Source: CBDBFG01 sp965204765 (lineage in GTDB: Bacteria > Pseudomonadota > Alphaproteobacteria > Caedimonadales > UBA9215). Taken from it: 64,000 bases of DNA. The position numbers and the translations under genes are program-made. Below the pieces are notes generated by a model. That model searched no databases, had not been told where the DNA came from, and saw only the letters and a program-made list of their open reading frames with translations. Below, one piece after another: positions 46,840-56,021 of the stretch. The DNA is taken from contig CBDBFG010000003.1 of the NCBI GenBank assembly GCA_965204765.1, forward strand, positions 183,107 to 247,106, read 5' to 3'. Position 1 is the first letter of the stretch; each line of letters opens with the position of its first letter.

Positions 46840-47619
46840 TTAATTACTACCTAAATTCTGCATCTTACCACCTTGCGAGCGTACCCATTGTATGAATTCT
46901 GTTTTCGAAACGGCGTGAACAGCTATGGGCATAAAAGCATGGCCAGGACCACATAATTCAGCACATTGACCATAATACACCCCTGGTTTATTAATCCTAA
47001 CCCATGTTTCACGCAGCCTTCCAGGAATAGAGTCTTGTTTAACACCAAAAGCAGGTACAAACCAACTATGAATGACATCTGCAGAAGTAGTTAAAATACG
47101 AACATTAACATTGGTTGGCAATACCACCCGTTTATCAACTTCTAAATTACGCAAATTGCTATCTTGTACCTGATCAGGATTTAAAATATACGAATCGAAA
47201 GTCACACCATAGTCAGGATATTCATACTCCCAATACCACTGGTGTCCAATGGCCTTGACTGTAATTTCTGCATCAGGAGTTTTATCCATATAGAATATCA
47301 GTTTTATTGATGGAACTAAAATAATCCCTACTATCACTAAAGGAACAATAGTCCAAATAACCTCTAATGCCACATTATGAGTAGTCTTCGAAGGCTTTTT
47401 GTTACGTTTCTCACTAAATCTAAACATCACAAACAGCAATAAAAGAGATACAATAAGTAAGATCGCCGACGCAACCCATAACAAGTCAATATGAAACTGA
47501 TCTATACGTTCCATAACCGGAGTAACAGCCTTTTGATACCAAACTTGCCACTGTTTTGGCCTATCAGCCTGGCTAGTATCAATCAGACAAAACAAAAATA
47601 TATACCGTATGTAGAGCAT
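46840..47619 (-). CDS. ctaC: cytochrome c oxidase subunit II
   Basis: A 259-residue subunit II: signal peptide (1 to about 18), two membrane helices (about 45-67 and 85-107), and a periplasmic cupredoxin domain. The CuA site is formed by the His in DVIHSWFVPAFGVKQD and by YGQCAELCGPGHAFM. It receives electrons from cytochrome c. A 158-base gap separates it from ctaD, so ctaD may have an extra promoter. Confidence 0.97.
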   Translation of the reverse strand: MLYIRYIFLFCLIDTSQADRPKQWQVWYQKAVTPVMERIDQFHIDLLWVASAILLIVSLLLLFVMFRFSEKRNKKPSKTTHNVALEVIWTIVPLVIVGIILVPSIKLIFYMDKTPDAEITVKAIGHQWYWEYEYPDYGVTFDSYILNPDQVQDSNLRNLEVDKRVVLPTNVNVRILTTSADVIHSWFVPAFGVKQDSIPGRLRETWVRINKPGVYYGQCAELCGPGHAFMPIAVHAVSKTEFIQWVRSQGGKMQNLGSN

Positions 47620-47727
47620 GATCCCTTAGAATAAGTACTCTAATATTCTATATATATTTTTGTTTTATTCAATTAATTATAACGTCTAAAATTTAAATTA
47701 TTACAATTGCGCCAATAAACAACACAA

Positions 47728-48486
47728 CTAGAACTTATACATCAGACCTAAACCAAATGAAAGATTCCTAGTTTTTAATTTAAAAGTATTTTTATCTGGA
47801 AAATTATTACTTGGAAAAGGATCCTGAAAATTAATCTTTAAAGTCTTAAAGGCCTCATACCCTATATTATATAAAATAGAAAACTTTTTGTTAATTATAT
47901 GTTCTAAACCAATGCTCTGCCTAAAACCAAATGCACTTTTCGTTATTTCTTCTGCTGGAAATGATTCGTCGAAACTAGCATCTCCATACCAATCATAACC
48001 ATGCAATAAGTGATTGACCTTGAATTTAGCAAAACTAAGACCAGTCTTAGCAACCAACAATAAGTTATGTCGCAACACTACCCCGTACGTCACCGCAGCA
48101 CATAGACTATACTTTTTACTAACATTAGTAGTGCTATGATAATTCAATGCTTCGTCCTCATGACGAAATATATTTAGATTATTAAAAATTTTGCCATTTT
48201 TAAACACTTCTAATTCTATACCTAAGGGGTATTTGTCATGCAGAAATTTTCTATAACCAATTGCTCCACTGACATTATTCATATTTCTAAATTTGTTGTT
48301 TTTCTTTGTTTCGTCAAGCTCTACACTACGAGAGACACTGTCCCCCAAATACAGTTGTTCCTTTGCATTATGCAGGCAACCAACCAAATGATTATTAAGA
48401 CTTATGTATATATTTTTTGAAGCATCAACCGTATAAGACTTAACCGAACTTAGGATAAACAAAACTAAATAGTATATCTTTCTCAT
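47728..48486 (-). CDS. outer-membrane beta-barrel protein of unknown function
   Basis: A 252-residue exported protein: signal peptide (about 1-22), alternating polar/hydrophobic strands with short turns, and C-terminal LSFGLGLMYKF ending in Phe, the BAM recognition pattern. An 8-10-stranded barrel is likely, comparable in layout to small surface antigens of Rickettsiales and Omp25/31-type proteins. I cannot name a specific family. It diverges from the secreted hydrolase gene at 48564. Confidence 0.75.
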   Translation of the reverse strand: MRKIYYLVLFILSSVKSYTVDASKNIYISLNNHLVGCLHNAKEQLYLGDSVSRSVELDETKKNNKFRNMNNVSGAIGYRKFLHDKYPLGIELEVFKNGKIFNNLNIFRHEDEALNYHSTTNVSKKYSLCAAVTYGVVLRHNLLLVAKTGLSFAKFKVNHLLHGYDWYGDASFDESFPAEEITKSAFGFRQSIGLEHIINKKFSILYNIGYEAFKTLKINFQDPFPSNNFPDKNTFKLKTRNLSFGLGLMYKF

Positions 48487-48563
48487 TTTTGATCCATTTA
48501 AAATAACTTGACAAAATTAACAGAAAATGAGATAAACGGCAAGCGATTTAGGAGATATTTTTT

Positions 48564-50264
48564 ATGATTAAAAACAAAGCATTATTGCTTATATCACTAA
48601 TAATAAATTTATTTTTCACATCAGAGATTATAGCAGGTGACACACAAGCAGAGGTTAATGACAGAAAAGCAGCACGTAGAGCACGTAGAGCAGTTAAACG
48701 ATCAGAACCTACTGTCTCACCAGTAGTTGCAGGGTTAGAGCAACACCAACACGGTGACCCAAGCAAACTAAGACGCCCAATGCATTGGAGTGAGATTATT
48801 GAGACTACTGAAAAGGCAGTAGCAATTAATACTTTCGCACCTATTATCAGCACAGGAGCTGAAATTGCAACAAAAGCCACAACAGGTAAATTCCCTCGTG
48901 AATGCACAGGAGGAATGCCAATTAACCGTGCCTGTGTAGCATTTAAAGGCGCTAGATTTTCTGGTATAGATGATCCTGTTACCGGGGCCATATTGCATCT
49001 ACAACACTCGGCAACGTCATCATCTGATCCATTAGTAGAAGCACTGCACCAAGATAATGTTGGCATGAGTCTGGCTTTTACAGGGGATATCAGACGCCAG
49101 AAGTCATGGGTACTAATGTTCCCTCATAGTTCCGGCGATACATGCAAGGATATGTCATTTGTTGTCCCAATAGTACAAGCTGGATATGGTGTGGCTTACT
49201 TACCCCCCGAAGCAATAGGATACTTACGAGTAGCACAAGATCAATTTGGGAATGATTCAGCCCACGATATAGTGAACGGCGTAATAGCTATCAGATTATT
49301 ACACGAGCTATCAGGAAAAAAAGTGCATCTGATGGGTACCTCAAGAGGTGGTAAAAGCGTTATTGACCTAATGATTACACAACCCCATAAAGATGAAAGA
49401 GATGGTACAAATGTCATGGGCATGATCGGAAGTTATGCCGCATTATATGCACCATATCCCGTACAACATCTGCTTGAGGTGTATAAAAAACTACCTAAAA
49501 ATATACCGGGGGTTGTTTTTGCCGCTGACTTGGATGAATACTGCTTCTCCAAAGTACTAGGAGATATGTTAAGAAATCTTAACAGAGAAAAGATTGTCAC
49601 TCTTGAAGAAAAAAATGTAAGCACCGCCGAAACAACAGAATTATCGGGCTTGCTAGCAGAATATCGTAGAAGATTAATGCGCGGCCAAGATACAACAGCA
49701 GTACGTACTAGAATTGCACGACACCCTTGTATGCGTATATCAAAACAAATTACTTTATTTAATATGTTAGACGCAGGTCACGGTTATATGTCTTGGCGTA
49801 CTGATGACGCAGCAATCTTATGTGTTGATTCTGAAGAGGTTAATGGTGCTACCATGACTTTGGAGCATCATTTTAGCGAAATGTGTGAATGGCCTTTGGA
49901 CAAAGACGCAAGCGAAGTTAGAGTGCGTATGCATGATAGCCCCGATGGGCCAAGAGATGCTGAAACACTAAAACAACAAAAAGGTAAATTTATCAAAAAA
50001 CACCGTCCTACATTTGATAGGTTACTTAAAAAACATGCAAAGGCTCTTCAAGCTATCAAGATTAATATCAAAGGAAAAGAAGTATCCGTTTATCAATCTA
50101 TACAAGCACAGCTAGCAAAAGGAAAAACAGATATTATTATTCCTCGAGCGGTTTATCGCGGATTCTTTCAAGGATCAAATATACCTGCATTATATTTTGA
50201 TAAAAAATCTTTTGATGCAACAGTTTTGATATATACGACACTACTAAATAAACTAAGCAGTTAG
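48564..50264 (+). CDS. secreted alpha/beta hydrolase with C-terminal extension (candidate effector)
   Basis: A 566-residue protein with a signal peptide (1-24, ending IIAG) and a basic RR-rich stretch (34-47). Residues about 180-410 form an alpha/beta hydrolase core: oxyanion segment VLMFPHSSGDTC, nucleophile elbow GTSRGG (S260), probable acid in FAADLDEYCF (D322 or D324), and catalytic His in DAGHGYMSW (H406). An insertion at about 340-390 may form a lid. Residues 420-566 are an extension I do not recognise. Substrate unknown; dienelactone hydrolase-like or lipase-like activity is possible. The ATG has GGAG upstream. Confidence 0.75.
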   Translation: MIKNKALLLISLIINLFFTSEIIAGDTQAEVNDRKAARRARRAVKRSEPTVSPVVAGLEQHQHGDPSKLRRPMHWSEIIETTEKAVAINTFAPIISTGAEIATKATTGKFPRECTGGMPINRACVAFKGARFSGIDDPVTGAILHLQHSATSSSDPLVEALHQDNVGMSLAFTGDIRRQKSWVLMFPHSSGDTCKDMSFVVPIVQAGYGVAYLPPEAIGYLRVAQDQFGNDSAHDIVNGVIAIRLLHELSGKKVHLMGTSRGGKSVIDLMITQPHKDERDGTNVMGMIGSYAALYAPYPVQHLLEVYKKLPKNIPGVVFAADLDEYCFSKVLGDMLRNLNREKIVTLEEKNVSTAETTELSGLLAEYRRRLMRGQDTTAVRTRIARHPCMRISKQITLFNMLDAGHGYMSWRTDDAAILCVDSEEVNGATMTLEHHFSEMCEWPLDKDASEVRVRMHDSPDGPRDAETLKQQKGKFIKKHRPTFDRLLKKHAKALQAIKINIKGKEVSVYQSIQAQLAKGKTDIIIPRAVYRGFFQGSNIPALYFDKKSFDATVLIYTTLLNKLSS

Positions 50265-50279
50265 ACTGTCATAAAAATT

Positions 50280-50310
50280 AATAAGTGGTCACTATACATG
50301 GCCACTTATT
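50280..50310 (+). terminator. hairpin after the secreted hydrolase gene
   Basis: AATAAGTGG (50280-50288) pairs with CCACTTATT (50302-50310), and two further pairs extend the stem inward. It lies 15 bases after the stop at 50264. It is not followed by a T tract, so termination would be weak or need help. Confidence 0.4.
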
Positions 50311-50390
50311 GCATTAAAAAGTTGCTTTAATAAAAATCTTGGCTATAAATATACCTAGGATATTCTCTAGGCAATATCATCATGGTTAAG

Positions 50391-50477
50391 GCCCCTGTGG
50401 CGGAATTGGCAGACGCGATAGACTCAAAATCTATTTCCTGTATAGGAGTGGGAGTTCGACTCTCCCCGGGGGCACCA
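50391..50477 (+). tRNA. tRNA-Leu (anticodon CAA)
   Basis: A class II tRNA of 87 bases with a long variable arm. The acceptor stem GCCCCTG pairs with CGGGGGC, followed by A and an encoded CCA (50475-50477). The anticodon loop CTCAAAA carries CAA at 50425-50427. The T arm has GAGTTCGACTC. It reads UUG codons. The minisatellite begins 94 bases downstream. Confidence 0.97.
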
Positions 50478-50571
50478 ATACAATAACAAATATTCCCGAT
50501 TCACTAGATATAACATATGTATAAAAAGCTTTATTGATTAATCTAATATTCTTTAATTTTGCTTCTGTTGG

Positions 50572-50928
50572 TAACATCAGTAACATCAGTAACATCAGTA
50601 ACATCAGTAACATCAGTAACATCAGTAACATCAGTAACATCAGTAACATCAGTAACATCAGTAACATCAGTAACATCAGTAACATCAGTAACATCAGTAA
50701 CATCAGTAACATCAGTAACATCAGTAACATCAGTAACATCAGTAACATCAGTAACATCAGTAACATCAGTAACATCAGTAACATCAGTAACATCAGTAAC
50801 ATCAGTAACATCAGTAACATCAGTAACATCAGTAACATCAGTAACATCAGTAACATCAGTAACATCAGTAACATCAGTAACATCAGTAACATCAGTAACA
50901 TCAGTAACATCAGTAACATCAGTAACAT
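50572..50928 (+). repeat. perfect 9-bp minisatellite, about 39.7 copies of TAACATCAG
   Basis: Thirty-nine identical, uninterrupted copies of TAACATCAG run from 50572 to 50922, followed by a partial copy TAACAT to 50928. No mismatch is seen. Two frames on each strand stay open (Asn-Ile-Ser and Val-Thr-Ser on plus; Leu-Met-Leu-type and Asp-Val-Thr on minus), while the third frame of each strand has a stop in every unit. The tract lies in a 550-base gap between tRNA-Leu and the gene ending at 51030. The flanks (50478-50571, 50929-51029) are AT-rich with no gene. Perfect homogeneity implies recent expansion, active homogenisation or assembly effects. Confidence 0.97.
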
Positions 50929-51029
50929 TATGATAATGCAGATCTGTACTAATTAAGGCAATATGTTTAGATGCAATATTGCTATTTGTAAGTATTGGCT
51001 AGTTATTGTAAAGCACTATATGCTTTTAC

Positions 51030-51689
51030 TTATATTAACTTTTTAACCCTAGGATGACTGGTCAAGATATCCTCCAAACTTTCAGGGTCAATGATTATAT
51101 CACACTCTATACCCAAAGCACTTAGTACTCTTTTGGTCATTATCACGCAATTACGTGCCATTAAATGGTATTTAGCCATGTCATTTCGCCATCTAGATCT
51201 TGCCACCGTAATCTTATCTGAAGCATGCTGTAACTGCAATGCGGTACATGCAGAAATAGAAAATACCGTATCTGCATGACATTCTCTGTGCCTTACATCA
51301 TCTGGATAGTGTACAGGTAACATTGCCTGTCCAGATTTAGCAAGTATGTCATACTTAGGATAAAAACTCATATAGTGACAAGATGATTGATATAATATTC
51401 CTATAGCTACATGTCCAAAAACCGATGTCTTCCTACCATCAACACCTTGCACAGGTTTCCACAGGTATACTTTTGCTGGATTGCATACTGATAGAACATC
51501 TATCGCCCAGTCACTTGTAAGCTGTAACGGTAATAGATAATCACTCCTCTCACCTTCTCTCGCAACTGTTAGTGATTGCTCGACTATTTCTTGCTTATCA
51601 TCTTCATCATCATTATGCTCACAACAAAATGTGTGTGCTAAGGTGAGAAAAACATACAATATACCTTGTAATAATAATCTTTGTATCAT
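51030..51689 (-). CDS. exported protein with permuted papain-like (NlpC/P60/LRAT-type) motifs
   Basis: A 219-residue protein with a signal peptide (1 to about 22) and an acidic spacer. Further on it has SVFGHVAIGILYQ with H93 in a strand and, about 90 residues later, a helix starting ARNCVIMTKRVLSALG with C181. The order His then Cys, GH-x-x-I and NC-x-x-x-x-x-x-x-L are typical of permuted NlpC/P60 enzymes (YiiX/YaeF, LRAT, viral H-boxes), which act as thiol peptidases, amidases or acyltransferases. The third residue cannot be fixed. Substrate unknown; cell-wall or host lipid/protein targets are possible. The family call is inference from motif spacing. Confidence 0.6.
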   Translation of the reverse strand: MIQRLLLQGILYVFLTLAHTFCCEHNDDEDDKQEIVEQSLTVAREGERSDYLLPLQLTSDWAIDVLSVCNPAKVYLWKPVQGVDGRKTSVFGHVAIGILYQSSCHYMSFYPKYDILAKSGQAMLPVHYPDDVRHRECHADTVFSISACTALQLQHASDKITVARSRWRNDMAKYHLMARNCVIMTKRVLSALGIECDIIIDPESLEDILTSHPRVKKLI

Positions 51690-51849
51690 TTAAAATCCGA
51701 CTAATGCTACTAGATCCAAGCACACAACATAGTGCATTGGCAAACGAGCATTACAATGCTAATGAGAAATATCTGTCACAATATAAAAATATGCAACTTT
51801 TTACCCTAAATGGACAAATTAACAAGATAGGGCATGAAACAAATGCACG

Positions 51850-53271
51850 TTAAATATGTACTCTGCTTCTAAGATGATTTTTCTTACGCTCATATGATGT
51901 TGGTATATTCAGCAGGTCTCTGTATTTAGATACTGTTCTTCTTGCAATGTCTATATTATCATAGGAAAGAGTTTTTACTATGTTATCATCAGATAAAGGA
52001 CTAATTGGATCCTCGTGCTGAATCAATTTTTTAATTTTATACTGTATATACAAGGATGACTGTTGCTCACCATTCCAAGTATTGGTAACGTTGGCGTTAA
52101 AAAAATATTTCATTGCAAAAGCACCTTGTGAACAACTAATGTACTTGTTTTGTGTAATCCTAGAAATCGTACTTTCATGTAAATCAGTTAATTCTGCTAT
52201 TTGCTTTAATGTCATAGGCTTTAATTTATTAACCCCATGTTCAAAAAAGTCTCTTTGATAATTCACTATCTCTTTTGCTACCAGCAGTATGTTTTGTGCC
52301 CTAGTATCAATCGCTTTGATTAAAAAGTTAGCCGATGACATTCGTTCCTGATAGTATTTACGCAGCTCTTTATCTTTAATATTATTAGTTGCAACGTAAT
52401 CATTATTAATCAGCACTTTTGGCAGCACACCGTTATTCAGTCTTACCAACCACTCATGTGTATAATCTACACTTGCAGTTCTAACACTTTTTACAAAGAT
52501 ATCTGGTACTACGTACGCAACTGGATCTTTCACGCTAAAAGACATAGCTGGCTTTGGATTAAGAGATTTGATTTTTTCTATAACCTCATATAACTCTTCT
52601 TCCGTACAATTACATTTCTTTTGTAGCAATGCTACTTTAGCCTCAGCGAATAATGAGATATTCTCTAAAATAATACTTGTTTTATCATCCCATAACCCTT
52701 TTTCCTGTAACTGTATCGCAAGACATTCATATAAATTACTAGCAAAAATCCCGCATGGTTCCAGGCTCTTGAGGTGCATAATAACGGAATTTAATCTTTT
52801 TACTGAAACTTTTAATTCTTGCGCAATAGTATCTGTCGGAGTAATCAAATATCCGGTATCTTCCAAATAATCAACTAATTGGGAGGCTAATATCCTATCA
52901 TCTGTTGCGATAAAAGATACATTGATCTGGGATAACAAATGCTCTTTTAATGAAGGATGTTGCGCCTCTATGTGATCAATAGATGATTCAAAATCATCTG
53001 AAATTCTCTTGCATTTATCTGATGTTTGCCAAACATTTTCATAGTATTCTTCTGTAATATCTTCATCGTTCCCTCTAATTTCACCATCTTCCATCTCACT
53101 ATCACCATGATATGGATCAAGCTCTAGGAAGGGGTTATCTACAACCTGTTGCTCTACATAACGCTGTAAATCAAGATACGATAGCTCTAACAGCTCTATA
53201 GCTTGACGCATATTAGCATTCAATACTGAACTTTGCGCTTGGTGCTGCAATACCTTGTGTGAAATATGCAT
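51850..53271 (-). CDS. rpoN: RNA polymerase sigma-54 factor
   Basis: A 473-residue sigma-54. Region I is Gln/Leu-rich (MRQAIELLELSYLDLQRYVEQQV), an acidic region II follows (about 50-100), then the core-binding domain and a C-terminal DNA-binding part with LHESTISRITQNKY (helix-turn-helix) and the RpoN box ARRTVSKYR (443-451). It directs RNA polymerase to -24/-12 promoters and needs an AAA+ enhancer-binding protein, which is not in the window. I saw no convincing TGGCAC-N5-TTGC site nearby. It diverges from ctaA with a 76-base shared promoter region. Confidence 0.97.
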   Translation of the reverse strand: MHISHKVLQHQAQSSVLNANMRQAIELLELSYLDLQRYVEQQVVDNPFLELDPYHGDSEMEDGEIRGNDEDITEEYYENVWQTSDKCKRISDDFESSIDHIEAQHPSLKEHLLSQINVSFIATDDRILASQLVDYLEDTGYLITPTDTIAQELKVSVKRLNSVIMHLKSLEPCGIFASNLYECLAIQLQEKGLWDDKTSIILENISLFAEAKVALLQKKCNCTEEELYEVIEKIKSLNPKPAMSFSVKDPVAYVVPDIFVKSVRTASVDYTHEWLVRLNNGVLPKVLINNDYVATNNIKDKELRKYYQERMSSANFLIKAIDTRAQNILLVAKEIVNYQRDFFEHGVNKLKPMTLKQIAELTDLHESTISRITQNKYISCSQGAFAMKYFFNANVTNTWNGEQQSSLYIQYKIKKLIQHEDPISPLSDDNIVKTLSYDNIDIARRTVSKYRDLLNIPTSYERKKNHLRSRVHI

Positions 53272-53347
53272 TATCTAGTCTTTATTTATTATTAATATTA
53301 AATTACTATGCAATGTATTAATTGTTGGTAAATAAATAGTATTTTAT

Positions 53348-54367
53348 ATGAAAAATCCAAATGAGATTTTATCCAATTTTTTATTAATTACTGCATTTTC
53401 TGTCTTTATCATGGTTATTACAGGCGGCTTAACCAGGCTGACTGGTTCTGGTTTGTCAATGGTAGAATGGCATCCAATCACAGGCATTTTGCCACCATTG
53501 ACTAAAACGGAATGGATAAAAATTTTTGATTTATACAAATTATCACCTGAATATAGGATGGTATATCCGGATATGATTCTAGGTGAATTTAAAAAAATAT
53601 TCTGGCTTGAATACATTCACAGATTAATCGGCAGAATAATTGGGATAATATTTTTAATTCCTGTCATAATGAGTATTTGTTATCAAAGCCTACGTCAATA
53701 TTTCCTGAAAATGCTTGGTATTTTATGCCTAGGAGGTCTGCAAGGGATTATTGGCTGGTATATGGTAAAAAGTGGGTTAAATCAAGACCCTATGGTTAGT
53801 CCATACAGATTATGCTTACACTTATTAACAGCATTTTTTACTTTTGGTATCATAATATGGCACTATCTTAATATTAAAAATCGCTCTAGTATCAAATTTA
53901 TCAATATTACTAAATATCCTGTTTTAGTGATAATTATGGTACTAATCATTACTACTATTGCGTATGGTGCATTTGTAGCTGGCCTAAAAGCAGGGTTAAT
54001 ATACAATACTTTTCCCCTTATGGGAGACTCTGTAATCCCAGATGAAATTTTTTACCTGCATCCTAAATGGAAAAATCTATTTGCAAATCACGCAACAGTT
54101 CAATTTATCCATCGAATACTAGCAATATCTGTGTTTATTGTTATTACAATATTTGTATATATAGAATTAAAAAAAACACATTCCAAAGATATAAAAAATG
54201 CTCTTTTACTTATGTTCTCTACCACCACCTTGCAGTTTATACTTGGTGTGGCTACTATCCTTTCCAAGGTAAATATTATAATCGCAACTCTACATCAAGG
54301 AACAGCATTAATACTATTTAAAACAACAATCATCACTATATATCTATATACGAAACAAGACAAATAA
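53348..54367 (+). CDS. ctaA: heme A synthase
   Basis: A 339-residue CtaA/Cox15 with eight helices. The first part has GGLTRLTGSGLSMVEWHPITG, with WLEYIHRLIGRIIG and HLLTAFFTFG supplying histidine ligands, and the second half mirrors it with NHATVQFIHRILA and TLHQGTAL. It oxidises heme O to heme A for the aa3 oxidase encoded by ctaCD in this window. It has its own promoter region, shared divergently with rpoN. Confidence 0.96.
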   Translation: MKNPNEILSNFLLITAFSVFIMVITGGLTRLTGSGLSMVEWHPITGILPPLTKTEWIKIFDLYKLSPEYRMVYPDMILGEFKKIFWLEYIHRLIGRIIGIIFLIPVIMSICYQSLRQYFLKMLGILCLGGLQGIIGWYMVKSGLNQDPMVSPYRLCLHLLTAFFTFGIIIWHYLNIKNRSSIKFINITKYPVLVIIMVLIITTIAYGAFVAGLKAGLIYNTFPLMGDSVIPDEIFYLHPKWKNLFANHATVQFIHRILAISVFIVITIFVYIELKKTHSKDIKNALLLMFSTTTLQFILGVATILSKVNIIIATLHQGTALILFKTTIITIYLYTKQDK

Positions 54368-54424
54368 CGTATATGTTCTGACTACGGTCTATGATATTGA
54401 TTTACGTAATACTGAGAAAGTATA

Positions 54425-54766
54425 CTACTCATCTTCTATCTGTTGCGGGGCATCAGATAAATATTGTAATTTATCACTGACATTCTCCCATTTTTTAGCA
54501 TCCTGTAATGGAGTAGGATTTACCGTCACATTAGGCCAAATGTTGGAATATTTCTTATTGAGCTCGACCCACTTTTCTGAGCCAGGTATAGTATCAGGAG
54601 TAATAGCATCTATAGGACATTCAATCTCACATACACCGCAGTCTATGCACTCTTCTGGATTAATTACCACCATATTTTCACCAGCATAAAAACAATCAAC
54701 TGGACATACCTCTACACAATCACCATACTTGCAATTAATACATTTATCGGTCACTACATATGTCAT
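54425..54766 (-). CDS. fdxA: 7Fe ferredoxin (FdxA type)
   Basis: A 113-residue ferredoxin close to Azotobacter FdI in layout. The N-terminal CINCKYGDCVEVCPVDC holds the [3Fe-4S]/[4Fe-4S] ligands and ECIDCGVCEIECP the second cluster, followed by the typical C-terminal extension with ELNKKYSNIWPNVT. It is a cytoplasmic low-potential electron carrier. It is adjacent to fabH on the same strand (gap about 95 bases). Confidence 0.94.
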   Translation of the reverse strand: MTYVVTDKCINCKYGDCVEVCPVDCFYAGENMVVINPEECIDCGVCEIECPIDAITPDTIPGSEKWVELNKKYSNIWPNVTVNPTPLQDAKKWENVSDKLQYLSDAPQQIEDE

Positions 54767-54860
54767 CTCACACCATCCATTGAGTATTTTGTATCATGCA
54801 TTGCCTGGTTGATTACCAAAATTACATCTGTACTTATATCACCTAAATGACATATTTATC

Positions 54861-55838
54861 TTAGAACCTTAATAACGCAGATCCCCAAACCAATCCTCCC
54901 CCTATGGATTCATGTAGTATCAGGTCTCCCTTTTTTACTTTATTTTGCAAAACCGCATCATGCAAAGCCAGGGGAATCGATGCCGCAGAAGTATTTGCAT
55001 GTTTGTTAACTGTAACAATAACTTTTTCTGGTGCTATACCAAGTTTCTTACCCAAACCTTCTATAATTCTTAAATTCGCCTGATGAGGTATCAACCAATC
55101 CAAATCATTAATGTGGATATCATACTTTGCTAATGCATGTTCCGCAGAAGATGCTAACTTGGTAATAGCGTGCTTAAACACATCCTGACCTGACATCCGC
55201 ATTCTACCTACTGTACCAGTAGAAGATGGTCCTCCGTCTGTACGTAAAATATCAACCAACCTACCATCAGACTGCATATCAACCCCGATGATACCACTAT
55301 TGTGCTCTACTTGATCACTCGCAACAGATTCCAAGACTATTGCACCTGCACCATCACCAAATAATACACATGTTGACCTATCAGACATATCCATCATTTT
55401 TGAAATAATCTCTGCACCAATGACAAGTACTCTTTTGCCCTTATTCAGTTTTAAAAAATTATCCGCAACATTTAAGGCAATAAGATATCCTGCACATGCG
55501 CCAGCAACATCAAACGCAAAGCCCTTGGTATTACCTATTTTGTCTTGTACCCTTGTTGCACAGGAAGGAAAAGTATAATCACCACTGGAGGTAGCAACGA
55601 TTATCATATCGATATCATTAGCAACTAATCCAGCCCGATCCAAGGCTTCTTTAGCTGCATAAGTCGCTAAATCAGAGGTTTTTTGATCTTTACTGGCAAA
55701 CTGTCTTTGCTCAATCCCGGTACGTTCTATTATCCATTCGTGAGAAGTGTCAACTGTCTTGGCTAAATCATCATTGGTTACTACTTGTTCCGGAACGTAA
55801 CTACCTGTACCTATTATAACAGATCGCAAATCAACCAT
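54861..55838 (-). CDS. fabH: 3-oxoacyl-ACP synthase III (FabH)
   Basis: A 325-residue ketoacyl synthase III with the full catalytic triad: C115 in DVAGACAGYL, H252 in IPHQANLRI and N282 in NKHANTSAAS. It condenses acetyl-CoA with malonyl-ACP to start fatty acid synthesis. Many bacteria place it after plsX and rpmF; here those are absent and trcR lies upstream. Confidence 0.96.
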   Translation of the reverse strand: MVDLRSVIIGTGSYVPEQVVTNDDLAKTVDTSHEWIIERTGIEQRQFASKDQKTSDLATYAAKEALDRAGLVANDIDMIIVATSSGDYTFPSCATRVQDKIGNTKGFAFDVAGACAGYLIALNVADNFLKLNKGKRVLVIGAEIISKMMDMSDRSTCVLFGDGAGAIVLESVASDQVEHNSGIIGVDMQSDGRLVDILRTDGGPSSTGTVGRMRMSGQDVFKHAITKLASSAEHALAKYDIHINDLDWLIPHQANLRIIEGLGKKLGIAPEKVIVTVNKHANTSAASIPLALHDAVLQNKVKKGDLILHESIGGGLVWGSALLRF

Positions 55839-56021
55839 TTAGCACTCCTATTCTTTGCATAATAATTTATTGTTTAACTCAGATGTAAATGACAATTTAT
55901 ACTAACTGATTACAACTAATAATAGTCATTCACAATAGAACAAGATTTATAAATACTATGTAAATATAACCATACCTAGTCTAATTTTTATAAATACCGT
56001 ATTTATTTAGCTCTACTAATA

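Noticed and set aside
48548..49066. Minus-strand frames opposite the secreted hydrolase
   Set aside because: They are antisense shadows of a gene with a clear signal peptide, ribosome-binding site and catalytic motifs.
50572..50928. CRISPR array
   Set aside because: The units are 9 bp, contiguous and identical, with no spacers and no cas genes nearby.
50431..50956. Long open frames inside the repeat (Leu-Met-Leu, Asn-Ile-Ser and Val-Thr-Ser polymers) as genes
   Set aside because: They arise because a 9-bp unit without stops stays open in two frames per strand. The minus-strand one also runs antisense through tRNA-Leu. None has a ribosome-binding site or non-repeat domain.
51690..53347. Sigma-54 (-24/-12) promoters near rpoN
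   Set aside because: I looked for TGGCAC-N5-TTGC on both strands around rpoN and at several TGGCAC sites elsewhere and found no match with both halves.
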